Of a DNA stretch of 34,506 nt, positions 25,149 through 33,431 are shown in pieces. The notes under the pieces were generated by a model. The model was not told the origin of the DNA. It saw nothing but the letters and a program-made list of their open reading frames with translations, and did no database searches. Both the position numbers and the translations under genes were made by a program. The DNA lies in assembly GCA_030535295.1 (NCBI GenBank), contig JAUMXK010000016.1, forward strand, positions 1 to 34,506, given 5' to 3'. Position 1 is the stretch's first letter. Each line of letters starts with the position of its first letter. The DNA is from Eubacteriales bacterium. Lineage in GTDB: Bacteria; Bacillota; Clostridia; Lachnospirales; Vallitaleaceae.

Positions 25149-27458
25149 CTACTTTTCAGCATAAATGTTTAAAATTCTATCCTTTTCCATTAAATAGACT
25201 CGCTTCTCCTCATTAAAAATAACAATTAATTCTTCTTCACATCCACCTTTTATAGTCACTTCTACAATCCGACTTTCTCGCCATTCAAAATCAATCGTGT
25301 GGTTCCCTTTTATTTTAACACCTCTTATTTTTCCTTTTGGCCATTCGTTCGGACAAGCCGGAAGAAGCTCTACCACTCCCTTTTTATCTTGAATCAACAT
25401 TTCCAAAATCGCCGCTACTATGCCAAGATTTCCGTCTATCTGAAACGGTGGTGTACAAAGCAGATTATCTTGACACCCGCTTTCCAGATATTCGATTTCG
25501 GTACTTTTCATAGGTGACAAAAATCCACATAATTGCTGATAGGCTTCTTCTCTTTTTTTTAGACGAGAATAACAACAAGACTTCCACACTTTACACCAAG
25601 CTGTTCCCTCCATGGTTCTTCTCTTTAATGTTTGATAACAGGCATTTTGTAATTTCGGTCTGGACTCAAACTCGTAACCCGGATACAATCCAATCAGATG
25701 TGATATGTGGCGATGGGTTGGGTACACTTCCTTATAATCTTCCTTCCATTCTTGTAGGTATCCTGCTTGGCTAATTTTATACTCCGGCATTTGCAAAAGT
25801 ATGGTTTGGAGCTCTTCACAAAAACCCTCATCCATATTCAATTCATTTGCCGCTTCTATTGTGCTTTTCAATAACATTTTAATGATAGAAATATCCGCAG
25901 TGGTTGAAATTGATAAGGCACACTCTTCTCCTCTGTCGTTATAATAGAGATTTTCCGGCGAAACCGATGGAACGATTTCATATTTCCCATCGATTACTTG
26001 CATAAAATCGATGTAAAATAATACTGCCTCTTTCATTACCGGATAGAATTCACTGAGAAATTCAATATCCTTTGTATAAAGATAGTGTTCCCAAATATGA
26101 AAACATAACCAGCCGGAAGCCCCGGGAAAAAATCCGTATTTTACGGATGGACGTTTTGCCAAATTTCCGACCGGTCCGGTATGGTGCCAGCAGTCAATAT
26201 TATGATTTGCCACCCAGCCTCTACAATTAAATTGTTCCTTTGCGGTCTGTCTACCACTATCCATACAATTCTTAAGCAATTGAAACAATGGTAGATGCAT
26301 CTCCGAAAGATTGCTTTTTTCTGCCAACCAGTAATTCATTTGCGTATTGATATTGGTTGTATAATTGCTGCTCCAAGGAGCTCTTAGCTTGTCATTCCAA
26401 ATCCCCTGAAGATTTGCAGCCATTGTTCCCGGTCGAGATGAACTGATAAGCAGATACCTTCCGAAATTGAACATCAGTTCCATCAGTTCGGCTTGCGTTT
26501 GACTTTTGGAAAATTCTTCCAATAATTTGTTGCTGGGTCGGTCATACTCCCTCTCTGTCAGGCTCAACTGTACTCGATTATAAATGCCGGAAAATTCTTG
26601 CTTATGTTTTTCCAATAAAGCAAATTCTTCTTCCTTCGTAATACGTTCCATGGCTGATATCGTTTGTTGCCTTATTTCTTCCAATGAATATGTAATCTTA
26701 CCATTCTCTCTATTATATGCTGTACTTGCACTTATCATTATGCTTACTGTTTTCCCTGCCTCTACCAGCAATGCTTTTTCGTCTTGTCTTATTTTAGCAC
26801 TCGAAGCCATGATCCTTGCTATGCAGAAATATGCCATCCCAGGGGTTTCTTCCGAATACACAATCGGATCTTCACATTCATAATAATTGGGTTGAACTTT
26901 GCTTGGCGCATTTCCAAAAAAAGAAATTGCACTATTTGAAATTTCCACTTGATGCTTTAGCGGTGTATCCATCCATAGTTTTAGTTTAATATTCTTATCC
27001 GATTTTATTTGTACTACGATTGCCTTTTCAAATGCGGGTACAAAGGTCTCTACTCTAATCCGGTTGTCTTTTACTTTATACGAAGTGACAGCTATACCTT
27101 CTTTTAACAATAACTCTCTTTTATACTCGGTTATAGAACCGCCATTTTCTAATTCAAAATAAAGATTCCCTAAAGGCAAGTAGGATTCATTCCATTCATT
27201 CAGGAATTTATCCTTCATTAATTCTTCAGCTTTTGCCGGGCGATGGGCAATAATTTCTTTCTGAATTTGGGTAAGGATTGGAGCTGAGCCTATTTTTGTC
27301 TTCCGTTTCCCGTATCCGGACCATAGGGTATCTATATTAAGTGCAATTCTCTCTCTCTTATAATCGCCAAATACCATGGCTCCCAGTTCTCCGTTTCCGA
27401 CCGGAAATGCTTCCTCCCATATTTTTGCCGGTTGTTCTAGCCATATACGATGATTCAT
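25149..27458 (-). CDS. Glycoside hydrolase family 95 (alpha-L-fucosidase-type)
   Basis: A 769-aa enzyme of usual GH95 length. The start MNHRIWLEQPAKIWEEAFPV and GNGELGAMVFGD is the family's N-terminal signature. The conserved NIN pair (N369, N371) lies in TTNINTQMNYWLAE, a candidate general acid E502 in PSVSPEN, and D675 in QIDGNLG; these correspond to the Asn/Asn, Glu and Asp residues of characterised inverting 1,2-alpha-L-fucosidases such as AfcA. There is no signal peptide, so it acts on imported oligosaccharides. I chose ATG 27458, preceded by AAGGAAGGAG, over an in-frame TTG at 27488. Some GH95 members are alpha-L-galactosidases instead. Confidence 0.87.
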   Translation of the reverse strand: MNHRIWLEQPAKIWEEAFPVGNGELGAMVFGDYKRERIALNIDTLWSGYGKRKTKIGSAPILTQIQKEIIAHRPAKAEELMKDKFLNEWNESYLPLGNLYFELENGGSITEYKRELLLKEGIAVTSYKVKDNRIRVETFVPAFEKAIVVQIKSDKNIKLKLWMDTPLKHQVEISNSAISFFGNAPSKVQPNYYECEDPIVYSEETPGMAYFCIARIMASSAKIRQDEKALLVEAGKTVSIMISASTAYNRENGKITYSLEEIRQQTISAMERITKEEEFALLEKHKQEFSGIYNRVQLSLTEREYDRPSNKLLEEFSKSQTQAELMELMFNFGRYLLISSSRPGTMAANLQGIWNDKLRAPWSSNYTTNINTQMNYWLAEKSNLSEMHLPLFQLLKNCMDSGRQTAKEQFNCRGWVANHNIDCWHHTGPVGNLAKRPSVKYGFFPGASGWLCFHIWEHYLYTKDIEFLSEFYPVMKEAVLFYIDFMQVIDGKYEIVPSVSPENLYYNDRGEECALSISTTADISIIKMLLKSTIEAANELNMDEGFCEELQTILLQMPEYKISQAGYLQEWKEDYKEVYPTHRHISHLIGLYPGYEFESRPKLQNACYQTLKRRTMEGTAWCKVWKSCCYSRLKKREEAYQQLCGFLSPMKSTEIEYLESGCQDNLLCTPPFQIDGNLGIVAAILEMLIQDKKGVVELLPACPNEWPKGKIRGVKIKGNHTIDFEWRESRIVEVTIKGGCEEELIVIFNEEKRVYLMEKDRILNIYAEK

Positions 27459-27553
27459 ATCTACTGCTCCTTCCTTTCCCTTAGCCAAGGTTTATAACTG
27501 TTGAAAACTGCTGTACAACGAAAGCCACTTTTTTACAAATGATTTTCCTTGAA

Positions 27554-27577
27554 TATGATTTAAATATTTAAATCATA
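27554..27577. promoter_or_regulatory. 24-bp perfect palindrome upstream of the GH95 gene
   Basis: TATGATTTAAAT followed by its exact reverse complement. It lies about 97 bp before the GH95 start codon. It is AT-rich and has no T run, so it looks more like a dimeric regulator site than a terminator. The binding protein is unknown. Confidence 0.5.
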
Positions 27578-27582
27578 ACATA

Positions 27583-27610
27583 AAAAGACGGCACCAATCA
27601 AGTTACCGCC
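27583..27610 (-). terminator. Second terminator downstream of the TPR gene
   Basis: On the minus strand a GGCGGTA...TGCCGTC stem with G-U wobbles is followed by TTTTTATG. It shares its TTGATTG loop with the hairpin at 33402-33431. It separates the decaying TPR region from the GH95 operon. Confidence 0.55.
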
Positions 27611-27612
27611 GA

Positions 27613-27773
27613 GATTATTTATTCAATTACATATGGATTTTTAACTCTTTGCTTCCTATTTCTTGAAGTTTACTTTCTTTTCCTTCATAACAAATATCTA
27701 TTATTGAAATTCCTATTAAATTGGAAAACATCCTTCTTCAATATATAGTTATATTTTGTAACTGATGTTCATT
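27613..27773. other. AT-rich gap with a doubtful 34-codon frame
   Basis: Between two terminators. An ATG frame of 34 codons runs at 27627-27731 on the minus strand, with GAAGAAGG immediately before the ATG (too close for a normal ribosome site). I recognise no family and think it is a gene remnant or chance. Confidence 0.3.
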
Positions 27774-27803
27774 TAAAAAGGCCGCAACAACTACGTTACG
27801 GTC
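27774..27803 (-). terminator. Terminator downstream of the TPR gene
   Basis: GGCCGCAAC (27780-27788) opposes GTTACGGTC (27795-27803), with one mismatch, followed by TTTTTA on the minus strand. It belongs to the same recurring hairpin family as 18293, 27583 and 33402. Confidence 0.65.
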
Positions 27804-27976
27804 TATACTCGGAATCCCATTTATAGATGTCATCAAAAGTTATGCCTTATGCAGTCCACTAAGAAGCAGCCATATTCCGGATATAATTTCAACGAAATCT
27901 CGGGTTTATAGTGTTCAAATTTAATCGTATTTTCCATTGTAATCAGTCTTTCCAAATCTTTTTGATAGCCTTTGAC

Positions 27977-28759
27977 TCAATCCTCTCGTTCTGCTTCGTT
28001 TGAAAAATCCTCATCCAGCTTTGTTTCTTCAATCCAATCAAGGAGTTCTTTTTTGTATTTTTCAATATATAAGTCAAACTTTTCTTGTTGATTTTTTATC
28101 CAGAGCGTATAGAAATAGTAGTCCCAATCGGCAAAATAATACGCCGAAATTACCTTATTGGCTTCTGACAAAAACAAATCGTATTCTTCCAGCATATAAT
28201 TAGCATCAATTTTCTCCAATTCGTCAATCTCATCGGTATTCAAGGAATAGTTGCAATCCTGCCCCACCGACACCTGCTTGAAAAAGAAAAGCACTTTTTC
28301 TTTATTTCCTAAATAAACTTCACAGTAGGCGATACCGAGTAGCAGTCGCATTCTATTGGGACAAGCTGATAGCAGACTTTCGAAAACTTCTTTTGCCTTG
28401 CCATACTTCTCTGCTGCAAACAGACAAATTCCATAGCCTAGCTCCATTTCGTAATTATCGCCTAGTTTTAATCCTTTTTGAAAAGCCTCCAGACTCTTTT
28501 GCAAATCCTCCAGCAATTTATCGGATTGAAAGTTCGAAAAGTACTGCAACGCCAAACCTTTATAGGTTTCAACATAGGGAGAGCCCAATTTTTCGGCCTC
28601 CAGTAAGTACTCTAAACCCTTTTCATCGTATTCCAGACAAAACCCGAGATTCGTAGCAATTCTAGCTTTTTCAACATCGCCAAGATCACCCTTATACCGG
28701 GAAATAAAGTCCTCCAATAGAGCAATGGCAACATCGTCGTTTCTTAATTCCATTTCCAT
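27977..28759 (-). CDS. TPR-like repeat protein, possibly truncated at both ends
   Basis: A 260-aa soluble helical protein with degenerate tetratricopeptide-like repeats: ARIATNLGFCLEYDEKGLEY at ~32-51, SLEAFQKGLKLGDNYEMELG at ~88-107, and YGKAKEVFESLLSACPNRMR at ~118-137. Such repeats mediate protein-protein contacts. There is no clear ribosome site before the ATG. The sequence upstream is a broken hydrolase gene, so the natural start may be lost. After the TGA stop the same frame stays open for another 49 codons (VKGYQKDLERLITMENTIKF onward, ending CIRHNF), which suggests that the original protein was longer. Confidence 0.55.
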   Translation of the reverse strand: MEMELRNDDVAIALLEDFISRYKGDLGDVEKARIATNLGFCLEYDEKGLEYLLEAEKLGSPYVETYKGLALQYFSNFQSDKLLEDLQKSLEAFQKGLKLGDNYEMELGYGICLFAAEKYGKAKEVFESLLSACPNRMRLLLGIAYCEVYLGNKEKVLFFFKQVSVGQDCNYSLNTDEIDELEKIDANYMLEEYDLFLSEANKVISAYYFADWDYYFYTLWIKNQQEKFDLYIEKYKKELLDWIEETKLDEDFSNEAERED

Positions 28760-28949
28760 CGAGGCAAATTTCCCAACTTCCTACACCCTTCTGACTAGGC
28801 TCTAAGTTAGGTTCATTCAGTATCAGTTTTTCGAGTTTATCGCCACAGAATTTACAAAGTTCAATCGATAGCGCACCACCCAAGCTATGTCCATAAACGA
28901 TTACTTTCTGTAGCCCAATATCTTCTATGAAGTAACAACCTCTACATAA
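28760..28949 (-). pseudogene. Alpha/beta-hydrolase fragment with nucleophile elbow
   Basis: About 60 codons encode IEDIGLQKVIVYGHSLGGAL, then SIELCKFCGDKLEKLILNEP. GHSLGG is a classic nucleophile elbow of alpha/beta hydrolases. The N-terminal core before it and everything after about KGVGSW are missing. It is cut on one side close to the end of the NERD-helicase gene (stop at 28987) and runs into the TPR gene on the other. It is a remnant, not a functional gene. Confidence 0.7.
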
Positions 28950-28986
28950 TCACCTTCCTATGTAGATTTTTAATCATAATCGAATG

Positions 28987-30141
28987 TTACTTCATATCCA
29001 CTGTCACATGAAGAAGCCTCTTAAATCCCTTTTTATTCTTTGGGAGATTTCTTCCCGGTGCAATATTCCTGAGATAATCTCCATAATCACTAAGCTCTAC
29101 ATCTTCTAACATCGCTATGTTCAGAAGATTTTTAGCTCTTGATGCTCCGGTATATAACAAACGCCTGTCCTCAGGATTTGTCAACGCAGACATTTGCATA
29201 TCCACAATTAGAATTGCTTCCGCTTCTAGTCCTTTAAACTTACGAATGGAAGTAAAAAGTATCTTTTCAGCTTCCCCTTTGCAGGATAATTTCTGACCAG
29301 CGTATTTCTTTTCCGGATCAATCCATGAACTTTCTACAGTTTTAGCTGTCAGAATTACAATATCTGATGGCTGTAGCCCCTCATCCAAAACGCATTTGAT
29401 AAAATCAGATACAATTTTTTCTTCTTCGTCCTTTCTATTATAGAATCGTACTCCCGGGATTTCTCCATGCACATCATTGTAAGTTACATTTTCCAATCCC
29501 ATAATGCTACAGGATGTTTTAAACACCTCCGCCGTATTTCGGCAGTTCTTATGCAAAACAAGCCTACATTCAGCATTATCTATCCATTTCGATAGCGGAT
29601 TCTTCATAATATACTGATTCCGATCATAGAATACATAAAAGCACCCATTCTTTTGTTTGACCAATTCGTATAAGCGATTTAATAATGAATCATCCAGATC
29701 CTGTCCTTCATCCACTATAATATTTGAATATTCCCAGCTCTCTTCCTCAAACACTTCTTCCAGAAAATCTACAAACTCTTCCAGTACTTCCTCTACCGTT
29801 AAATCAGACTGACCCATGATCTCATATGCCAGGGAATGAGCATTATGGAAAGTCACATTGGGAATAACATTATTCTTCCTTAATGCGTCCCGCAGGAAGC
29901 TGTTGAAACAGAGAAAAAGCACCTGCTCGCCCTGAGCAGCTAGTCTCTTCGCTTTTTCTACCGCAAGAACCGTTTTTCCAGTTCCCGCAAGGCCATGAAT
30001 TACAGCCGTTTTCTGTTCTTCAAGGAAATCTAGAAGCATCGCCTGCTGTCGTGTAAGCCGGATATAGGCTTCTTCCGTTTCTTCAATCTTTGTCATTAGC
30101 TTTGGTACAACGTGGAAATGCGGACACAAAATACAGATCAC
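28987..30141 (-). CDS. UvrD-like superfamily 1 helicase part of a split NERD-helicase gene
   Basis: A 384-codon frame beginning with GTG and lacking a ribosome site. It contains Walker A (GLAGTGKT), motif II as VDEGQD, motif V (IRKFKGLEAEAILIVDM) and motif VI (YTGASRA), as in UvrD/Rep-type 3'-5' helicases. It is in the same frame as the NERD nuclease frame upstream (30247-30696). Only one TAG (30247-30249) interrupts a 570-codon reading frame, and 35 coherent codons lie between that TAG and this GTG. So this is the C-terminal part of one NERD-UvrD protein that is broken here, or made by read-through. Independent translation is doubtful. Confidence 0.75.
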   Translation of the reverse strand: MICILCPHFHVVPKLMTKIEETEEAYIRLTRQQAMLLDFLEEQKTAVIHGLAGTGKTVLAVEKAKRLAAQGEQVLFLCFNSFLRDALRKNNVIPNVTFHNAHSLAYEIMGQSDLTVEEVLEEFVDFLEEVFEEESWEYSNIIVDEGQDLDDSLLNRLYELVKQKNGCFYVFYDRNQYIMKNPLSKWIDNAECRLVLHKNCRNTAEVFKTSCSIMGLENVTYNDVHGEIPGVRFYNRKDEEEKIVSDFIKCVLDEGLQPSDIVILTAKTVESSWIDPEKKYAGQKLSCKGEAEKILFTSIRKFKGLEAEAILIVDMQMSALTNPEDRRLLYTGASRAKNLLNIAMLEDVELSDYGDYLRNIAPGRNLPKNKKGFKRLLHVTVDMK

Positions 30142-30246
30142 CTTTTGTAGCTGTGCCTGATCAAGACTAACCTGATGGTATTTTCCCGCCCAGTATGCAA
30201 AAGCAGCATTGATAGCCTTCTCTGCATTTTCAAGACTCCGTCTATC

Positions 30247-30696
30247 CTAAGTGATTTCTTTCGGCGATTCCGGAGGCAGCTCCGCCTTCTCGCTTATATC
30301 TACTGACGGGAACCATACTCCATAGCACATCATAGGAATCCGAAAATCGTGTATTTCCTGCTTCAATCTATCCCATAATTCAAACTGACTTTTTCTTGCC
30401 TGAAAATATGGTGTGATACATTTGGACTGTCTGCTCTTCGTATTTGTCTGAATCCACTCACCATTTTTATATTCTATTTCACCAGACTTTACCTCAATAA
30501 CTAAGATCCCTTTAGCCGGATGCACAATAACAAAATCAGCTTCTCCCACTGTTCGTTTTTCGTTGATTCCAACCCAGCTCAAAGAATAAAAAATCGTATA
30601 CTGGTCGTTCAATGTTTTGAGCGCCTCATATACCTTCATTTCTCCATAACTATTATTAAAATCTTCCGGCTTAACACTTGGAATGAATACTGCCAT
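30247..30696 (-). CDS. NERD nuclease-related domain part of a split NERD-helicase gene
   Basis: A 149-codon frame with a good ribosome site (GGAAGGTG). NERD domains are predicted PD-(D/E)xK-type nucleases. The core is seen as an N-terminal E19 (GEMKVYEAL), GEADFVIVHP (D54) and LVIEVKSG (E68, K70). The frame ends at a TAG that interrupts continuous coding sequence; the same frame resumes with DRRSLENAEKAINAAFAYWA and then the helicase. Translation without read-through gives a nuclease domain alone. It lies 11 bp after the RecQ-like gene, so the three genes form one operon. Confidence 0.8.
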   Translation of the reverse strand: MAVFIPSVKPEDFNNSYGEMKVYEALKTLNDQYTIFYSLSWVGINEKRTVGEADFVIVHPAKGILVIEVKSGEIEYKNGEWIQTNTKSRQSKCITPYFQARKSQFELWDRLKQEIHDFRIPMMCYGVWFPSVDISEKAELPPESPKEIT

Positions 30697-30707
30697 ATCA
30701 CACCTTC

Positions 30708-32312
30708 CTATATATCAAGAGCCTTTTTTATCAACTGCTCAGCGGTCTGCCCGGATTCAATTCCGTCAACAAAACTTTCAAATGCAGCAACTCTGACTTC
30801 TTTTTTTACCGCCTGATCTTCCAAGATTCTCTTTGTCAGTTCCTCTGTTAGTTCTTCCTTTACTGTGTAGAATAGCGCTTTACTCGGAGCCAACTTCATA
30901 CCAAGATCCCCTTTGACGCACTTTTCCCATAGCTCCAATGTAATCATATTGATATTCTTATCTGAGTTCTTAGCTATAACCTTCATCAGACCTGTCTTAG
31001 AATACTTTCCCAGCTCGTCTAGGTATGCTTTTCCGAAAGCAGTTAACCCTTCAAAGCATTTTATTGTATTTACCCCTTTTGCCACAATTGAAATCACGCC
31101 ATAATCCATAAGCAAAGAAAACGCGGTACGTTGTTCTTCTGTCATTGTTTCATAGGAGACATGATCAAACGATTTTCTATCACAAATCTTGCGATCTTCC
31201 CATTCATTCATCAACATGGTCTCACTACATAAAGTCTGGTTTAACAGCATTCTTCGACCACGTTTTGATTGATTCGTGTATAGCAAGTATCCGTGTGCCG
31301 GCTGTCCATCACGACCTCCACGCCCTACTTCCTGATAATACTGCTCAACCGTTTCAGAAATCAGATAATTAACCACAACTCGAATATCACTTATATCTAT
31401 GCCCATTCCAAAAGCAGATGTAGCAAACACGATTTTGATACTTCCATCGCTAAATCCTTGCATCACAGTATCCTTATCGCTATCACCCATATCTGAATCA
31501 AAATATGCTACACCTTCATAAACATCCTTATACTTTTCGTACAGTGTTCTGGTTGTCCCCTTATTTCCTTTTTTTCGGTGCACAAAGACAAGGATCTTTT
31601 CTCCTGGATGACTCTCAATAATCTTCTCAAGTTCCTCATCCTTTGTATCTTCTTTTCCATCCTTAAGGTTAATGATTTTTAAATAAAGGTTCTCCCTCCA
31701 AAGGTTCTTCCCTTTAATCAGTTTGGTAATCTTAAATTCATCGCAAATCTGTTCCTGTTGCTTTTCATTCAAAGTTGCCGACAAGCATAATATCCGCGGC
31801 CAATCATTCCCGAAAACCCGATTCATAAACAAAGGAATATTTCTATATGCCGGACGAAAGCCTTCACCCCACTGCGAGACACAATGAACCTCATCCACGA
31901 CCACAAGACCTATATCATCTTTTCGTAGGCTCAGCATATATTCCAGATATCCATCATTGGATATTCTTTCGGGAGAAGTAAAAATAAACTTCGGAAGAAC
32001 CCCATTTGCCATATCAGTAATGGTTCTAAACTGTTTTTTGTAGTCCATCCCGGTAAAATTCACAGATTGAATCCCCAGCTCAATCAATTGCTTACATTGT
32101 TGTCTCATGAGTGCCACAAGTGGAGATATCACAATCGTTGCTTTCCCAAGGGCCAATCCTGCTATTTGATAGATCAGTGATTTTCCACCACCTGTCGGCA
32201 TTAAGCAAAGAACTTTTTCGCCCTCAATCAAAGCATCTATCGTCCGCTCCTGTACATCGTGAAAATTTTCAATTTTCTGGAAGTATTTTTTTAATATCTC
32301 TCTTTTATCCAT
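30708..32312 (-). CDS. Short RecQ-family ATP-dependent DNA helicase
   Basis: A 534-aa superfamily 2 helicase. Walker A is MPTGGGKSLIYQ (~38-49), motif Ia ISPLVALMRQQ, motif II DEVH (~140-143), motif III SATL, and motif VI YYQEVGRGGRDG. Unlike typical RecQ, no four-cysteine zinc module and no clear HRDC domain follow the core; the ~180-residue C-terminal part is unrecognised. The ATG at 32312 lies 2 bp after the upstream stop, giving translational coupling; an in-frame TTG at 32321 is an alternative. Together with the NERD-UvrD gene it suggests DNA unwinding coupled to cleavage, as in repair or phage defence. Confidence 0.85.
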   Translation of the reverse strand: MDKREILKKYFQKIENFHDVQERTIDALIEGEKVLCLMPTGGGKSLIYQIAGLALGKATIVISPLVALMRQQCKQLIELGIQSVNFTGMDYKKQFRTITDMANGVLPKFIFTSPERISNDGYLEYMLSLRKDDIGLVVVDEVHCVSQWGEGFRPAYRNIPLFMNRVFGNDWPRILCLSATLNEKQQEQICDEFKITKLIKGKNLWRENLYLKIINLKDGKEDTKDEELEKIIESHPGEKILVFVHRKKGNKGTTRTLYEKYKDVYEGVAYFDSDMGDSDKDTVMQGFSDGSIKIVFATSAFGMGIDISDIRVVVNYLISETVEQYYQEVGRGGRDGQPAHGYLLYTNQSKRGRRMLLNQTLCSETMLMNEWEDRKICDRKSFDHVSYETMTEEQRTAFSLLMDYGVISIVAKGVNTIKCFEGLTAFGKAYLDELGKYSKTGLMKVIAKNSDKNINMITLELWEKCVKGDLGMKLAPSKALFYTVKEELTEELTKRILEDQAVKKEVRVAAFESFVDGIESGQTAEQLIKKALDI

Positions 32313-32314
32313 TT

Positions 32315-33277
32315 TTACCAAATTGTAGCGAACTTTAACAGATCATCGTTACCGCAGAGTGTAGAAATATCAGAACGATGAATTGAAGTCACATAATCAT
32401 AAAAGTCATTTGTTAATAGATATCTATAATCACTTGGAAATTCCTTATGAAATCTTGCCTTAATCTTTGTTTCAAGAAACCTGAAAATCCTAAGTGTATA
32501 AAGACCGAATGTTTCATAAGGGAAATAATAATTATGCTCACTCTCTATAATCCCGGTTTTGGAATAAACATCATCCTTTACCATCAGAAACTCCGAACTT
32601 TCTGATGGCATATTAACTCCCTTGCCCAGACCGGTCAGAAAATGCAGCGAATAAATGCCCGCTTTATAGTTTCCGGGGAATGCACGTGGATACATGTGGT
32701 TCAATATATTTGAAACAATGCCAAACCCAAGGACTCCGCTCTGATAGCATGCGTCCTCACTCATCTGGGCAAACCCAATTTCTTCAATGGTATCAACCTC
32801 AGCAAGTGTGTCTTCGTCCATTTCTTCATCGTACTCAACCGCAAAAGTCAGCATATTATAAAATGTATCGTATAACTGTTGGCTTTTGCAGCCATGAAAT
32901 TTCTTTTTCCATTCTCCCAGAGCCTCTGATTTGCTCTGCAACGTTTTCCTGATAATATCACATTCCTTTTTTAATGTAACTGCTTTGAATCCTTCCGTAT
33001 CCTCAGAGTATTCATCTTCCATAAGCTCCATATCAAAAATTTCAAAATACCTATCTTGGACTTTGTCATTCTTTCTTATCATTTCGGCAAGCAAAGCTAA
33101 AAAACTATCACCAGGTGTTGCTAAATCCTTATAGTGAGAAATGCCCTCCAAATAATCATTTACATACTCCTCCAATCGCGGTTGCATTACTGCCCACACC
33201 TCTTCCATGTGCTCCTGATCAGAGAGAAGCTCAAACTCTATCTCTCCTATACTGCTATCAATCTGACTGCTAATCAT
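32315..33277 (-). CDS. Unknown protein, first gene of the RecQ/NERD cassette
   Basis: A 320-aa acidic, soluble protein with no recognised family. The ATG at 33277 is chosen because GGAGGTG stands 7 nt upstream; the frame is open to 33331 without a ribosome site. It looks largely helical, with a possible coiled region ~90-130 and a conserved-looking Gly/Tyr-rich part (~200-260; YPRAFPGNYKAGIYSLHFLT). It has no signal peptide or membrane helix. It is coupled to the RecQ-like gene. In a defence-type cassette it could be the sensor or effector; that is inference from position only. Confidence 0.75.
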   Translation of the reverse strand: MISSQIDSSIGEIEFELLSDQEHMEEVWAVMQPRLEEYVNDYLEGISHYKDLATPGDSFLALLAEMIRKNDKVQDRYFEIFDMELMEDEYSEDTEGFKAVTLKKECDIIRKTLQSKSEALGEWKKKFHGCKSQQLYDTFYNMLTFAVEYDEEMDEDTLAEVDTIEEIGFAQMSEDACYQSGVLGFGIVSNILNHMYPRAFPGNYKAGIYSLHFLTGLGKGVNMPSESSEFLMVKDDVYSKTGIIESEHNYYFPYETFGLYTLRIFRFLETKIKARFHKEFPSDYRYLLTNDFYDYVTSIHRSDISTLCGNDDLLKFATIW

Positions 33278-33347
33278 TGCCGTGCACCTCCCACGTCCTT
33301 TTTTAATTTCACAAAATGCGATATCAAACATTCCACATTAAAAATGA

Positions 33348-33369
33348 TTTAACGTTTTTTATTGTTAAA
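33348..33369. promoter_or_regulatory. Dyad upstream of the RecQ/NERD cassette
   Basis: TTTAAC (33348-33353) and GTTAAA (33364-33369) form an inverted repeat with a 10-bp spacer, about 70 bp before the first gene's ATG. It is a candidate operator; no clear -35/-10 pair could be fixed around it. Confidence 0.3.
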
Positions 33370-33401
33370 CCAAATTTATAAATTTATTTTTATCATATCA
33401 T

Positions 33402-33431
33402 AAAAAGACCGTAACAATCAAGCTACGGTCT
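33402..33431 (-). terminator. Terminator upstream of the RecQ/NERD cassette
   Basis: AGACCGTA (33406-33413) pairs perfectly with TACGGTCT (33424-33431), followed by TTTTTA on the minus strand. It would end transcripts from the hydrolase fragment and insulate the cassette. Its loop and stem match the terminator at 27583. Confidence 0.8.
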
